A stretch of DNA of 64,000 nt from Cruorifilaria tuberocauda. Its lineage: Eukaryota > Nematoda > Chromadorea > Rhabditida > Onchocercidae. The position numbers and the translations under genes are program-made. The stretch spans positions 310,001-374,000 of the forward strand of contig JABVXU010000004.1 in the NCBI GenBank assembly GCA_013365365.1, in the 5' to 3' direction. Shown here piece by piece: positions 45,259 through 64,000 of the stretch. Positions within the stretch are counted from its first letter, which is position 1, and every line of letters starts with the position of its first letter. The notes below the pieces were generated by a model. The model worked only from the letters and a program-made list of their open reading frames with translations. It was not told the origin of the DNA and did no database searches.

Positions 45259-46923
45259 ATGGATCAAAATAGTCAACGAGGTTAAATTTTGGTATTCACA
45301 TTCCGGTGTATTCAGGTTACAATCCAGTGACACTTATTTTTATGTGAATGTTTGTATAGGAAGAAACACTTTCCAGTTTGATTTTTGCAACTTAAATATT
45401 TATTAACCTAGAAACCGTTTTCCAGGGAGTACTAATCCAGCATATGACAAAAAATATTGTGCATTGTTACAAGATTTGGTAGATTCAGGTATGTCGAATG
45501 AAAGGCTAGAAATCGATGGAGCACCGGTAAGCAATCGATCAAGGAATACTGCAACCGAATCATTACGAATGCAAAGATTGCACAAAATGTTAGATCTGAC
45601 GCGATTTGTGCACCAGTTGGAAGAGCTACTAACGCAACCAATAAAGTAGAGTCACATTCATTTAGAATTAAATTAATGGTCTGTTTTCTCACTTTTCTAT
45701 GGATATTATTCATCGACTTTCAAGGTAATTAATGTTAGGAATCTATTCTGTTTTCAGGGTTCCAGGCACATCAATTTTGCCTTACCCAGGTTCGCCTGTT
45801 AAAACGTGCCATAACATCGCCAGTATGTTCTCAGTGCGCTCTTTGTGGGCAACAGAAGAAGAGCGAAAAGCTGCTGTCAGCCAGCTGTACAATTTTAAAA
45901 CTTTGAGGAAACGAAAATGGATTCAAAAAATTTTACTTGAGGAATCTGATTCCGATTCTGATGGCGAGTTTCCATTCACTCTGAACGATCTGCACACTAT
46001 TTTAAAGGTTCATTGTATTACTTTATAAAAAGTTTGCAAATTATTTTTTCAAGGTCATGTTATGTGTAGTTATTTTTAATTTTTTTTGACTTAGAAAAAT
46101 TTTTTTATGTTTGTGACTGGGAAAATGTTTATTTTTGTCAGATCTGTAAACTTCTTAAAGGCGTTAACTTTGTTGAATTGATAGCTATTTGAATCTCAAT
46201 ATAAAGAAAAACATGAATTTATATCGCTGAGAAATAAGAAAGGTTAAGAGTTGATTTAAACTTTCGTGTGCTATTCATAAGATGCTATCCTTATGGGCAA
46301 TCACTATTATTAAATGCAGGATTTAGAATGATTTTATGAAGTTATTGCCAGGGCACTACCATTTATCTTAAAATTTATACTCTAGAATTGTAGATGAAAA
46401 CAGTCTATCATATAAGACAAATTGTTTCTTTCAGTTTCATTAATTCTATCATGATATTTGCTCAAATTTTCATTTTCTGCAAAATTTTTCTAGAATATCT
46501 TTTTAATAGACAGTTCGAATCCTTGCATTTGCGGATTATGTTGGAGAATGAAACAGTCAATAGGTACAACTTCACAATTCTTTGATTAGTGCTATGACAA
46601 ATGCTTGAACTCTAAAGGATAAATTGCATATGTGTTTACTGTCGAGTATTGGTAATGTAGAAAGTATCTGGGAAGAAAATAGCTTTTTTTAAGTTTTTTA
46701 TTCTAAGCCTATGGTATGCATACGTCATTTCACTACGGGAATCTCTAGACTTTTTTTTCAGTTGCATCGTCGACGACGAAAACTGCAAAAAACTTATCAC
46801 ATCAGTGTTCTCAATTCTCAGTATACTTATTACGGTGCTGGCTTACTGAGCAATTACGATCCATTTCCAGAACATCAGGATAGGATAAAAGAAAAATATG
46901 GTCTTAAAGCCAAGCAGAGCTGA
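45259..46923 (+). CDS. INO80 N-terminal-region protein lacking HSA and ATPase
   Basis: Four exons, 45259-45280, 45426-45645, 45758-46007 and 46762-46923, join in phase and give 217 residues. The middle and end match the N-terminal region of metazoan INO80: a leucine-rich helix (RLHKMLDLTRFVHQLEEL), then QLYNFKTLRKRKWIQKILL at about 123-141, an acidic ESDSDSDGEF, an NDLHTILKLH helix, and TYYGAGLLSNYDPFPEHQ at about 186-203. In INO80 this is followed by a basic stretch, the HSA domain and a split SNF2 ATPase. Here a TGA follows GLKAKQS, and no HSA or helicase exons occur before the next gene. The metazoan INO80 N-terminal region is known as an assembly platform for regulatory subunits, so a nuclear scaffold role is inferred. 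The 22-base first exon rests on phase and a good donor. Confidence 0.75.
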
Positions 46924-47639
46924 TATTTTCTTACAAGATCTTATCTCACTCCCCTCTGTTTTGATAATACTGCTTATCTTTATTAAAATATAACGTTTTG
47001 AAGTAAGCAATATCGAATCAAGAGGCAGGAAGTTGCAAGTTAAAGTTTTGAACAGCAACATTTTAGAAATTTCAATTTCTCTTCCTACATTTCCCTTTCC
47101 TTTCTTAATCTAAAATTCTGCAAATTTGCCTACTCACTTTTTGATTTTCCGTAAATCTAAAGATTGTCATTATTTTTGGTAAAATTGATTGAAATCCATA
47201 AATGGATATGTCTGCACCGTTATTATTCCTCCAGCGACTCCTTAAATTGTTTTCATATACAGTTTTGTATATCGATTTTTGATTTTATGTTGTGTTCTAT
47301 TTTATATCTATTTTTATTGCGAAATAAATGTGTTACTTTTGTTCCTATAAAATAATTGCTACTGGTGAAAAAGATTCTAATTCAAACCATGAGTGTACTT
47401 TCTTTTAAAGTATTAAACTTGCAATTCACTTATATCCACAGTGAAGAAACAGCCAGATGTAACGTGTGTGGAAATAGTGTTCCGTGCCAGTTGTTCGTCT
47501 TCGAGAAAGAAACTTCCATGCGTTTTCTGCATATTATTTTATTTTTAAAAGACTCGATTTTGGTGGAGGATAGATATGAAGAAACTGATACCGGATAAAT
47601 CACTGAACTATAATTCAAGTTCATCATACCGATATCAAG
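46924..47639. other. Intergenic region between the INO80-N gene and let-502
   Basis: 716 bases. No HSA, SNF2 or other continuing exon of INO80 is visible. An open frame at 47356-47598 contains CNVCGNSVPC, but has no partner exons and is probably 5' leader of let-502 or noise. Confidence 0.45.
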
Positions 47640-56107
<8,468 letters not shown>

Positions 56108-57316
56108 TAAAATTACAAATTATGGTGCGGTTTGTCCAATTCTGTTATCACTGTGGACCAAATCTGTTTTTATCTTCCGTTTTGCAAGACTTTATGTAAA
56201 TCTTTAATTTATTTTCGTCCACTTTAGTTTCATACAGCTGATTTTAATGGTCACGTTTTATCTCTTTATTGTTGGGTTATCTTTTTCTTGCAGATTTGAC
56301 TTCAAAATTCATATCATTCTTTCCTTTACTCTGCTGTTAGAGACTTTCACTTGTTTTATATATTTCGTATTACTTTGGAGTGTTGCACTTGTTTTCTCTC
56401 GTTTTTGATTGTCTTGGTATTTACATAATGTATTTACCTACTGTTAAGCTTTTATCAGTAAGATTCCATGCATATTTACTTATTAAATTGGTCTTCAAAT
56501 TTAAAATGAAGGATTTAGCAAGAACAGGAAGCTTTTATTCTGTCAGAAAAATTTCAACTTCAGAGTTTAAACCGGTTTATTCTGAAATGAGAAATTTTTC
56601 AACCAGTCGCAATTTTTATTTAATTCTTTCTTGATTTTACATATTTCACTGCTTTTATGTTTCATTTTTTTTATGACTGTACTGAAACCATTATTTTTGA
56701 GCTTTCTTTTTCACTCTAATGTAAATCACTGCAGAGATTATCCTTTCACATTCAAGGAACACTAAGTTAAACTCAAGGATCACTGTACTTTTCTTAACTT
56801 CATCATTCCAGCTTCACTTCCATCAATGCCGTTAGTATCATTAAATACAATTTTTTCTTCAGATTTGCAGTTTTGATTATTCAGTAAATATTTTTTTACA
56901 ATAATTTCAATAAGTAAGAAATCTCATTAATTGCCAGTCTTCGTAAGAACAAAAAAATCTAGCGTTTTAACTTCTAACGAACACCACTATTCAGCAGTAG
57001 ATAGTGTTATTTTTGTATCTCATTGCATTACTTTGCAATTCCGCATGATGGTCGCACGTTAATAAACATCTTTGATATTGTTTCGCTTTCTTTCGGAATT
57101 ATTTTAGTATGTAACCGATATAGTTCAATACTGCTTGAAACTCATTGTTAAATTCAATTCTTGAAAAAAAATAAGCATTTGGCAGAAGTGGGCTTATATA
57201 TAATTAACGGATTTCATTGCCAAATTTTTTAGATCTGAAATTTCGATTGGCCATTTTTAAAATATGTTTATTTGACGAAGTGTGCGAGAAAAAGAGATGT
57301 AATAATTTATTTGGGT
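56108..57316. other. Intergenic region between let-502 and mlst-8
   Basis: 1.2 kb holding the let-502 3' UTR and the mlst-8 promoter. AATAAA near 57061 is a possible poly(A) signal. An open frame at 56380-56634 is unsupported. Confidence 0.45.
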
Positions 57317-60300
57317 ATGGATGCTGATAATCTAGCCGCGGAATCACATTATTTAGGTAATGTTCTATCTTAAATTGAGTTGATCAAAATTTCTTTTCGG
57401 AAGTAACTGACAATAATTTGAGTTAAACAATTCAGCAATTCACTGTTTAATTCCGATTCAAACAGATTGAGTATAATCATTGATAATGTCATATAAATCA
57501 TTGAGTGTGATTACGTCATAAAACTTCTGAACATATACCAATATGAGTAGGCATTCTCTGCAATTTTTATTGGGGAGTAAATGTTTGATGATGTATAGAT
57601 GGAAGACTCATTGATAGATAAGACGTAGAAGTTTTAGTGTTTAATTTACTCGACGAAATATAATGATCTTATTGCGAGGACTCAACGCTTTTCATTATTA
57701 CTTTATTAGAGTTTAAAAGTATTAAAAAAAAAAGAATTTTCAAGGCTATGAGATTATGCTAACATATATAAATCTATTTAAATATATATTCACAAATTTT
57801 GAAAAATTTTTAAAATCAGAAAATTTGAAATTTTCTAGATCTGGAAGGACCGTCTGTGAGTCAACCACTACTAATTTCGGCTGGTTATGATCAATGCGTT
57901 AAATTTTGGGATATTGCAAAAGGTGAGGCACGAGAGAGTTTTATGCAGAAGGATTCTCAAATTAATGCGATGAATATTTCTCCAAATGGCTTATATTTAG
58001 CAATTGCAGGATGGCAACATGTCCGTATCTATCATTTGGGGGTGAGTCGATTTTAACGGTTGCAAGAAGAGTGATTGGAATGAGGAGAGACTACAAGATA
58101 TGGAAACATGAAAGAATAGGGAAATGTGAAATGAGTTTAGAAAGAGGTTAAAGTCAGACGTATTACACGTTCTATTCATTTAAGAAATCTGTTTAGGTAT
58201 CTCCTCCAACAATGGCGGCTTCATGTGACTCAGGAAACAAAAATGTGACAGTGGTTGGTTCCGATAAGCGCTGCAAATTTTTTTACACTGCTGGTGAAGA
58301 TGGTATCGTAAAAACCTGGGATTTCCGCACTTCTTTACAGTGCCAGAGTAGTTTTCAAGTGAATCATGTTTCATTGATCATATCAAATGCAAAGCTTTTA
58401 TGAACCATTTCGATATCTACAATTCAGATATTAAAAAAAAAAACTTAAATTTATAAAAGTTCTTTGATTTTAAATCACAAGTCACTGTTTAAACCATTAT
58501 TCAATTAATAGAAATACAACATATATAATTAGTTTCCTAGTTCTGAAAGTTAGAGAGTTAAGAAAGATATATTAATATTGTTAAAACTTCACTTATACAA
58601 TCATTCTTGGAATTTGTATTGAAAGAGTTAGTGGTATGTTTGTTTATATCTTTCTCTTTCTTCTCTCTTTCTCTCTCTCTCCTTCTGTGATGAATATAAT
58701 CTCATCATGAACGCTACCTTAGTGCCTCTATGAAGAAGTGCAGAGGTCGTAGAAGTTAAATATATATAAATAAAAAATAAAAAATATAAAAAATAAAAAA
58801 TATAAAAAATAAAAAATATAAAAAATAAAAAAATAAAAATATAAAATCTGAAATAAAATACGAATCAGATAGTAATTCAGGCGGCATAATGGTACTGCTT
58901 ATGCAGTGTTGGGAATATTATTTGCAGAGAGATAAAAACGTTATATGCATTCTCTTCCTATAGTATTTTTAGGTCAAGGCTGCAGTGAATTGTGTTGTTA
59001 CCCATCCATATCAATCGACTCTAATTATATCAGATATTTCCGGAGCATTATATTTCTGGAATGTGGGAAATGAAGTCAGCGATATATTTTCAAACTTAAA
59101 TCTCGATGTATTTGAACATATCACTTGTGTTGATATCAATAGAGCTGCTGACATACTTGTGGGGGTCACAAATAAAGGAAAACTCATAGTGTGGTCTCTA
59201 TCAACACGTGAAGTCGGTACTGCATGCACCACTGGCTTAACACTGTACGTCTTGATGAAGAGTAGTTAGTAATTTATCAGGCAAAAAATTTATGATTAGA
59301 TGATTTGAATCAGTTATTGATAACACTAATTACTCATGAAGAGGTGTTTTGCTTAATTAATTAAAGAACTGCTTTTCTCACATGATGCGCATGCCTATTA
59401 AGAAACGGGAGGAACAATATTGGAAAATAATAATGCATCCTATTATAAGAACTTGACTAAAAGTGTCGAATCGCTATTATAGTCTGCAATCTTTCTATCT
59501 AAATTAGTTAATTTTAGGTCTCTAACTATTTTTATTTAACTATAGAATCCCCAAAGTTCTTTTTATGGGATTTCTTTGATTGATTTTGACTCGGATTTCA
59601 TACTTCAGGCAGCAGAAATCAAAAATCGCTGTCCATTCAAAATACGCGTTGAGATGTCGCTTTTCGCCTGATTATAAGTATTTTGCAACGACGGGTGCCG
59701 ATGGTTATGTACACTTGTGGGACGTTACAAACGTCACGAAACCTGCAAAATCCCTTTTCGTTGCACCTGACTTAACAAAGATAGTTCATTTAGAAAAGGC
59801 ACTTTAATATCCTTTTTTAACACCTAAAATGCTACCGATTATGAAGATTCATTGATCACTCTATGAATACAAGGGAATGTAAACTAGTTAAAATTTAAAT
59901 GTAAAGTGCAATTGAAATTATGGAGGCATAAGTTTCGATATTGCCATTTCTGTGGATTGAAAGGAAGTCAATTAACTATAAATAATCTTGTGAGGATGTT
60001 CATATTCAAAGTGAAGAAGTTAAGCTTAGATAGAGCTCAAATTCTGATATGTGCATATAAAAAAGATAATTTCATTCACTTATTGTTTAGTTGATTTATT
60101 TTAGATGGAATCAAGGTGGGTTTGGGATTGCGCATTTACATCTGATTCCAAATATCTTTTTACTGTATCTGGTTGCCAGTTAAGATTATGGAATCTTGAA
60201 ACTGAAGAGGTATGTAGTTTTTTCGTTTCTGCTCATGTTTTCTTGGTTTAAGCCGTTATAAAAATTACAATGAGTTCATTATATTTCAGATGGTGCGACA

Positions 60301-60364
60301 ATATCAGGGTCATAGTAAAATGATAACCTGTTTTTCATTTCGCGAAGGTCGATGCCTTTTTTGA
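57317..60364 (+). CDS. mlst-8: mLST8/GbetaL WD-repeat subunit of TOR complexes
   Basis: Exons 57317-57356, 57839-58041, 58197-58358, 58973-59244, 59609-59783, 60105-60209 and 60290-60364 give 343 residues, close to the usual 320-330. WD repeats are visible in order: ISAGYDQCVKFWD, LAIAGWQHVRIYHL, FYTAGEDGIVKTWD, IISDISGALYFW, ILVGVTNKGKLIVW, YFATTGADGYVHLWD, FTVSGCQLRLWN, then GHSKMITCFSF and the end. The pattern DSQINAMNISPNG and HSKYALRCRFSPD are close to LST8 proteins. mLST8 is an all-WD40 propeller that binds the TOR kinase domain in TORC1 and TORC2. The short first exon is supported by phase and by clean joining (AESHYLDLEG). An insertion of about ten residues after repeat two (SCDSGNKNV) explains part of the extra length. 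Confidence 0.93.
58647..58683. repeat. CT-rich low-complexity tract in mlst-8 intron 3
   Basis: A run of CT and TTCTC units about 37 bases long within the 58359-58972 intron. Polypyrimidine simple sequence. Confidence 0.6.
58757..58851. repeat. A/T tandem repeat, TATAAAAAATAAAAA units
   Basis: About 95 bases of near-perfect repeats of a 16-base TATAAAAAATAAAAAA unit in the same mlst-8 intron, breaking down at the right end. Confidence 0.7.
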
Positions 60365-63300
60365 AAAGAAAAGTAGTGATATTTCAATTTCACAGGACAT
60401 GAAAAACGAATTAGTTGTAGATTACTTTACTTAGCCAATTTTATTAATTTTGTGGTATTCTAATTGACGCACTAGCTGAAACACAGTTAACCCATTGATT
60501 CATGTTTTTTGGTTTCAAATTCAATTTCTACGTAAGACAAGAGTCATGTGATACCATTTGTTGAGTTGAATATATTTCTCTACCATATGAATTTCAAAGC
60601 TTTAATCTTACGCTTCATTTTAGTATTAAATAATATGTGTGTTTGGGACGATTTTATAAACTGTCACTTTCACACATTGAAATATATCTTGCAAATTATT
60701 GTTATACTTTTGCAATTAAGAATATCTTCGAATTGCTTTGCCATAATCGCCAAATCACTGCACATTCAAAAAAAAAGAGTTCTAATTCATTCTGAAGATA
60801 TTTTTGGACATCATTAGTGATGTACAAAAAAGAATCACTTGTTGTATTCGTCGACCTTACCATATATTTGTTGTATTGCGGTAAAATAAATATTACATTG
60901 TTTTTAGTCTTTCTCTGCAAATTAAAATAGTTCGTTCATTTATGATATAAAATCAGATATCCATCAATTTTTTCATGGTTAATCATGATTTCCATACATC
61001 AATATAAATATGTAACTTTAGGAAATTCAATTATTCAATGAAATATACTGATTACGGATGATGCTAGCCATTTTATTTGAATCAGTCATTTAAAAGTCGA
61101 ACGCATCTAGGAGGTAACTTAGTCAAATTATTACTTACTAACAATTTATTACGAAATATAATAATGTATTTTATCTTTTCAATACTTGCTGATGAAATGT
61201 TTTGAATTTTTGACTGAGAATCGTAAGTTCTATCTGCTCTTTCATTCTTAATACACAGAACATTAAATATTAAAGTTTATTGACGTAAGTTACATCAATC
61301 TCATCCTTCGAAGTTTAGAAATTGAACAAAAAATCCTTATGCAACCACGTAGTTATTTACTTTATTTTCTCGCTCATTTGCAGATGAGATACTTAAGATT
61401 AAAAACGGTTCTTCCTTAAAAGTGGAATCTGGCTTCTTACTATTGTACTTTCTGGACTCTGATACTTTCGGTGGAATGGTGAGTTCACCAGATAAATAAT
61501 TTTCCTCTTTGACATATTCTATTAATTATGCATGGCGGAGATGATCCTTTCAAAGTAATCATATTACATGACATTGATATGATCAGAAAAGATCGTTATA
61601 TTGAATGAGGATTTACTAGTATTTTCGGGATTTTCCATTGGAGTCGGTTCTATGCTGTTCGAGAATGGAGAATTTAGGCAATCCAAATGAAAACGAAACT
61701 GAAGTAAAGAAACGCTGGTAGAAAACAGATGCCATTTTTCGATGTCGATTCCACCTTATACGCTAGTGAAATGATCGATGAATTTTTAAAATATCCTTAC
61801 TGCTATAAAAGTTGTCAAATTTATTGAGTAAACAATGAATGGTCAAATTTCATTTCGTCAATCTGAAGGATTTGTTTAGCCATTTTTAAACCACGGAAAC
61901 AATTGGAAGATTTCATTCAAAAAGAGAATTAAGAATGACACCCGACAGTGAAACTGAATTGCATCAACGTCTTATTCCAGTTTATTTGATCAGTAATGTT
62001 TTTTTCCCATGATTTTTCCAGTTGCAATAGTTCTTACAATTTCTGAGACAAATATTCATGAAAATGAGATAATTTTGAATAAAAATGCGCTCTTAATGAA
62101 ACAAGAGTAACCATTTCAAAAATTTCGGTAAAGCAGCAGTCCGTAAGAATTTAGAGAATGAGAAAGGAAATCGAAATCTAGTAATATTAGTTATAATTTT
62201 AATTGGAATCGATGATGTGAGGTTATGAAAAGAAAAGCGTCATGGTTTTTGTATGATTTCGATACGCTTAAGACTTGCTTAGTAGAAAAGTGATCGTCTG
62301 CGACAAGGATTTCAAAGCTCCTATTATCGTTCAAATATTTCAGGATTCATATTTGCTGACTTGTATTTTTGTAAATTGTTCTAATAGATGAATGATGTTA
62401 TCATTCTATAAAATTAAAGTTATAAATTACTCGAGTTTGTTACAGTTTCAGATTTCCACTGCATATTCTCTATTGCTACATTAAACGATTATAATACAAA
62501 AGAATCGGCATTTTAAATGTATTGAAGTCTGAAAATTTTTATCACTGTAATTAATTTGATAGTGATAAAGATTCAATTTCCTACTTATTTACACGAATTC
62601 CCTTTGAGTAATGAAATATCGTAGAAACAGTTTGAATCAGTCATCTGAACCAAAGAAATGAACAGCTGTCCTATTTCTATGAGCCAAATTTTATAAACGC
62701 AATAAAAACTGGACCATATCATGAGTGATGACAACTTCAGATTTGAATAACTGATCTATCTCTAACACTTCTAATTTGCATGTCCACATATGGATAGAAA
62801 GGAAGAGAAAGAAATATCAAGAATTATCTTGCTTACTCACCAAGAATTATTCAGCGCACTAAGTAACGATGACTTACTTATTTAAATAGGAGGAATAACT
62901 GCTGGTAAGAGTAAACGCTTCACATCAGAAAAATTAAGCCGAATTGCAAAACGTGTAAGTTTAGCTCTTATAAGCAGCAGTTGTTGAAGGAGGTAGCAAA
63001 GTTCTGTTCCCCCCTCCCACTGAAAGCGAAAGTGCACATGGTGGGATGACGACAATTCTCTATGGAAATGAAATGAGGACAGAAACAGAACAGTGATTTA
63101 ATGGATCGCTGTGAAATATTTGATCCCACAATGAATTTGTCGCCTAACATGCTTGAATGAGTAAAGTAAATTAAAAGATGCTAATGGGAACGATGTAAGA
63201 TGAATTTTGAAGGGAAGTGGAATGAGGGATAGCTGAAGAGGTAGTCTGGAAGCCTAAAATGCGTTCAGTTTTTGTCATTCAGTTCATTGTGTCCATTTCA

Positions 63301-63748
63301 TTTCCCGTTTTTATTCACTCTTTACGTTCACTTTTTGTCGTGCTTCATGTTGCCGCACATGTGCCAACTGGCCCACGGATTAGCATCAAAAGTTTAATTA
63401 GAAATGAATTAGATGCTGATTACTTATAGTGATTAGATGCTGATTACTTGTAGTGATTACTTATAGTGGTAAGTGCTACTATGCAGTAGAGATAGTATAT
63501 CAAGCTCTAATATTGTTAAAGTGAACGCATTCTAGTGGTCACCAAGAGGTCCATTTTAGAGTATCAAGTCTTCGTGGTCGTTTATGTCGTTGCATTTACT
63601 TGGATGTTTTTTTCCTTATACGAATATTTCTCAAATTACGTTTCTGAGGATAATTGATTGGTACCTGTGAAGCAGTTTTTTAACGTTCGTCTTTTATCAT
63701 GCATCTCTGCAGTAAAATTGAACAAGTTTGCGCATTATAGAATAAAAA
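60365..63748. other. Gene-poor intergenic region
   Basis: 3.4 kb after mlst-8. AATAAA near 60886 may end the mlst-8 transcript. No coding exon is supported on either strand. A short tandem duplication lies at 63409-63470, and the promoter of the next gene should be near the right end. Confidence 0.5.
63409..63470. repeat. Tandem 24-base duplication with a partial third copy
   Basis: TTAGATGCTGATTACTTATA followed by GTGA is repeated once with one mismatch (63409-63432 and 63433-63456), followed by a partial copy TTACTTATAGTGG. Confidence 0.7.
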
Positions 63749-63874
63749 ATGTTCGTTCGTAAAGTGAAGTCGGCAGATTTTACAGCGTCTTTGCAACGCT
63801 TTGCCGATCTTCACCGCGATTCTGCATCACGAGTCAAACATCTCAAACTTGCTCTCGATGCTCTTTGCATCCAG
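63749..63874 (+). CDS. First exon of an unidentified gene (partial)
   Basis: ATG after an AATAAAAA leader opens 42 codons that end at a donor CCAG/GTTGAT in phase 0. The peptide starts MFVRKVKSADFTASL and has a helix SRVKHLKLALDAL. The start plus a TRLKHLR-like helix is reminiscent of the N-terminus of Ral GTPase-activating protein alpha subunits, but that match is weak. The remaining exons lie beyond the window. Confidence 0.5.
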
Positions 63875-64000
63875 GTTGATTTTTCATCGTTCAGTTTTGA
63901 ATTTTGAAACATATGACAGGAATTATTAAAAGCATATTTTTATAGCATGTTTTTCTTCATGTGAATGAAGTCAGGAGTTATCTTTTCATAGATCCTATCA

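Noticed and set aside
46515..46530. GTTCGAATCC, resembling a tRNA B box.
   Set aside because: No A box, acceptor stem or cloverleaf could be drawn around it; it lies in an intron of the INO80-N gene.
47356..47598. Open frame with CNVCGNSVPC, resembling a small zinc knuckle.
   Set aside because: No partner exons, only one short Cys cluster, and the position fits the let-502 leader region.

Overview
The window looks like nuclear DNA from a nematode, most likely a spirurid or filarial species. It is AT-rich. Genes are cut into many small exons by short AT-rich introns whose acceptors are mostly TTTCAG or TTTTAG. The best protein matches are metazoan families with good nematode counterparts (let-502/ROCK, him-6/BLM, mLST8, a RUN-SH3 protein of the unc-14/RUSC type). 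I found no bacterial genes, rRNA, convincing tRNA or CRISPR. All names come from reading the translations; no database was searched. Exon borders were placed by hand from GT-AG sites and codon phase.

Layout: 1-249 (+) is the last exon of an ABHD11-type hydrolase. 3363-9593 (+) is a SAFB/SLTM-like SAP-RRM nuclear protein of 13 coding exons. 11062-19560 (-) is a RUN plus SH3 adaptor gene with a 3.5 kb first intron. 19561-22670 has no clear gene but holds a frame-broken coding remnant and a GGTCG-type repeat. 22671-23732 (-) is a divergent histone H3 with centromeric-H3 features, head to head with RNA polymerase subunit RPB6 at 24250-25245 (+). 26740-33291 (-) is a supervillin-like gene with gelsolin-type repeats and a terminal villin headpiece; a weak two-exon orphan ORF lies just downstream of it. 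33292-38733 shows no gene. Then four genes run in the same direction: BLM/HIM-6 RecQ helicase (38734-44616), a 217-residue protein matching only the N-terminal region of INO80 (45259-46923), Rho kinase LET-502/ROCK (47640-56107) and mLST8 (57317-60364). The window closes with a long gene-poor stretch and the first exon of another gene (63749-63874).

Most of the genes are conserved housekeeping or regulatory genes. SAFB-like, H3 variant, RPB6, BLM and the INO80-N protein are nuclear. ROCK, supervillin and the RUN-SH3 adaptor act on actin, cortex or transport. mLST8 is a TOR-complex subunit. The two most unusual items are the free-standing INO80 N-terminal protein, which has no HSA or ATPase region, and the H3 variant, which combines a canonical H3 start (RTKQTA, K9-S10) with a lengthened loop 1 and a diverged C-terminus.
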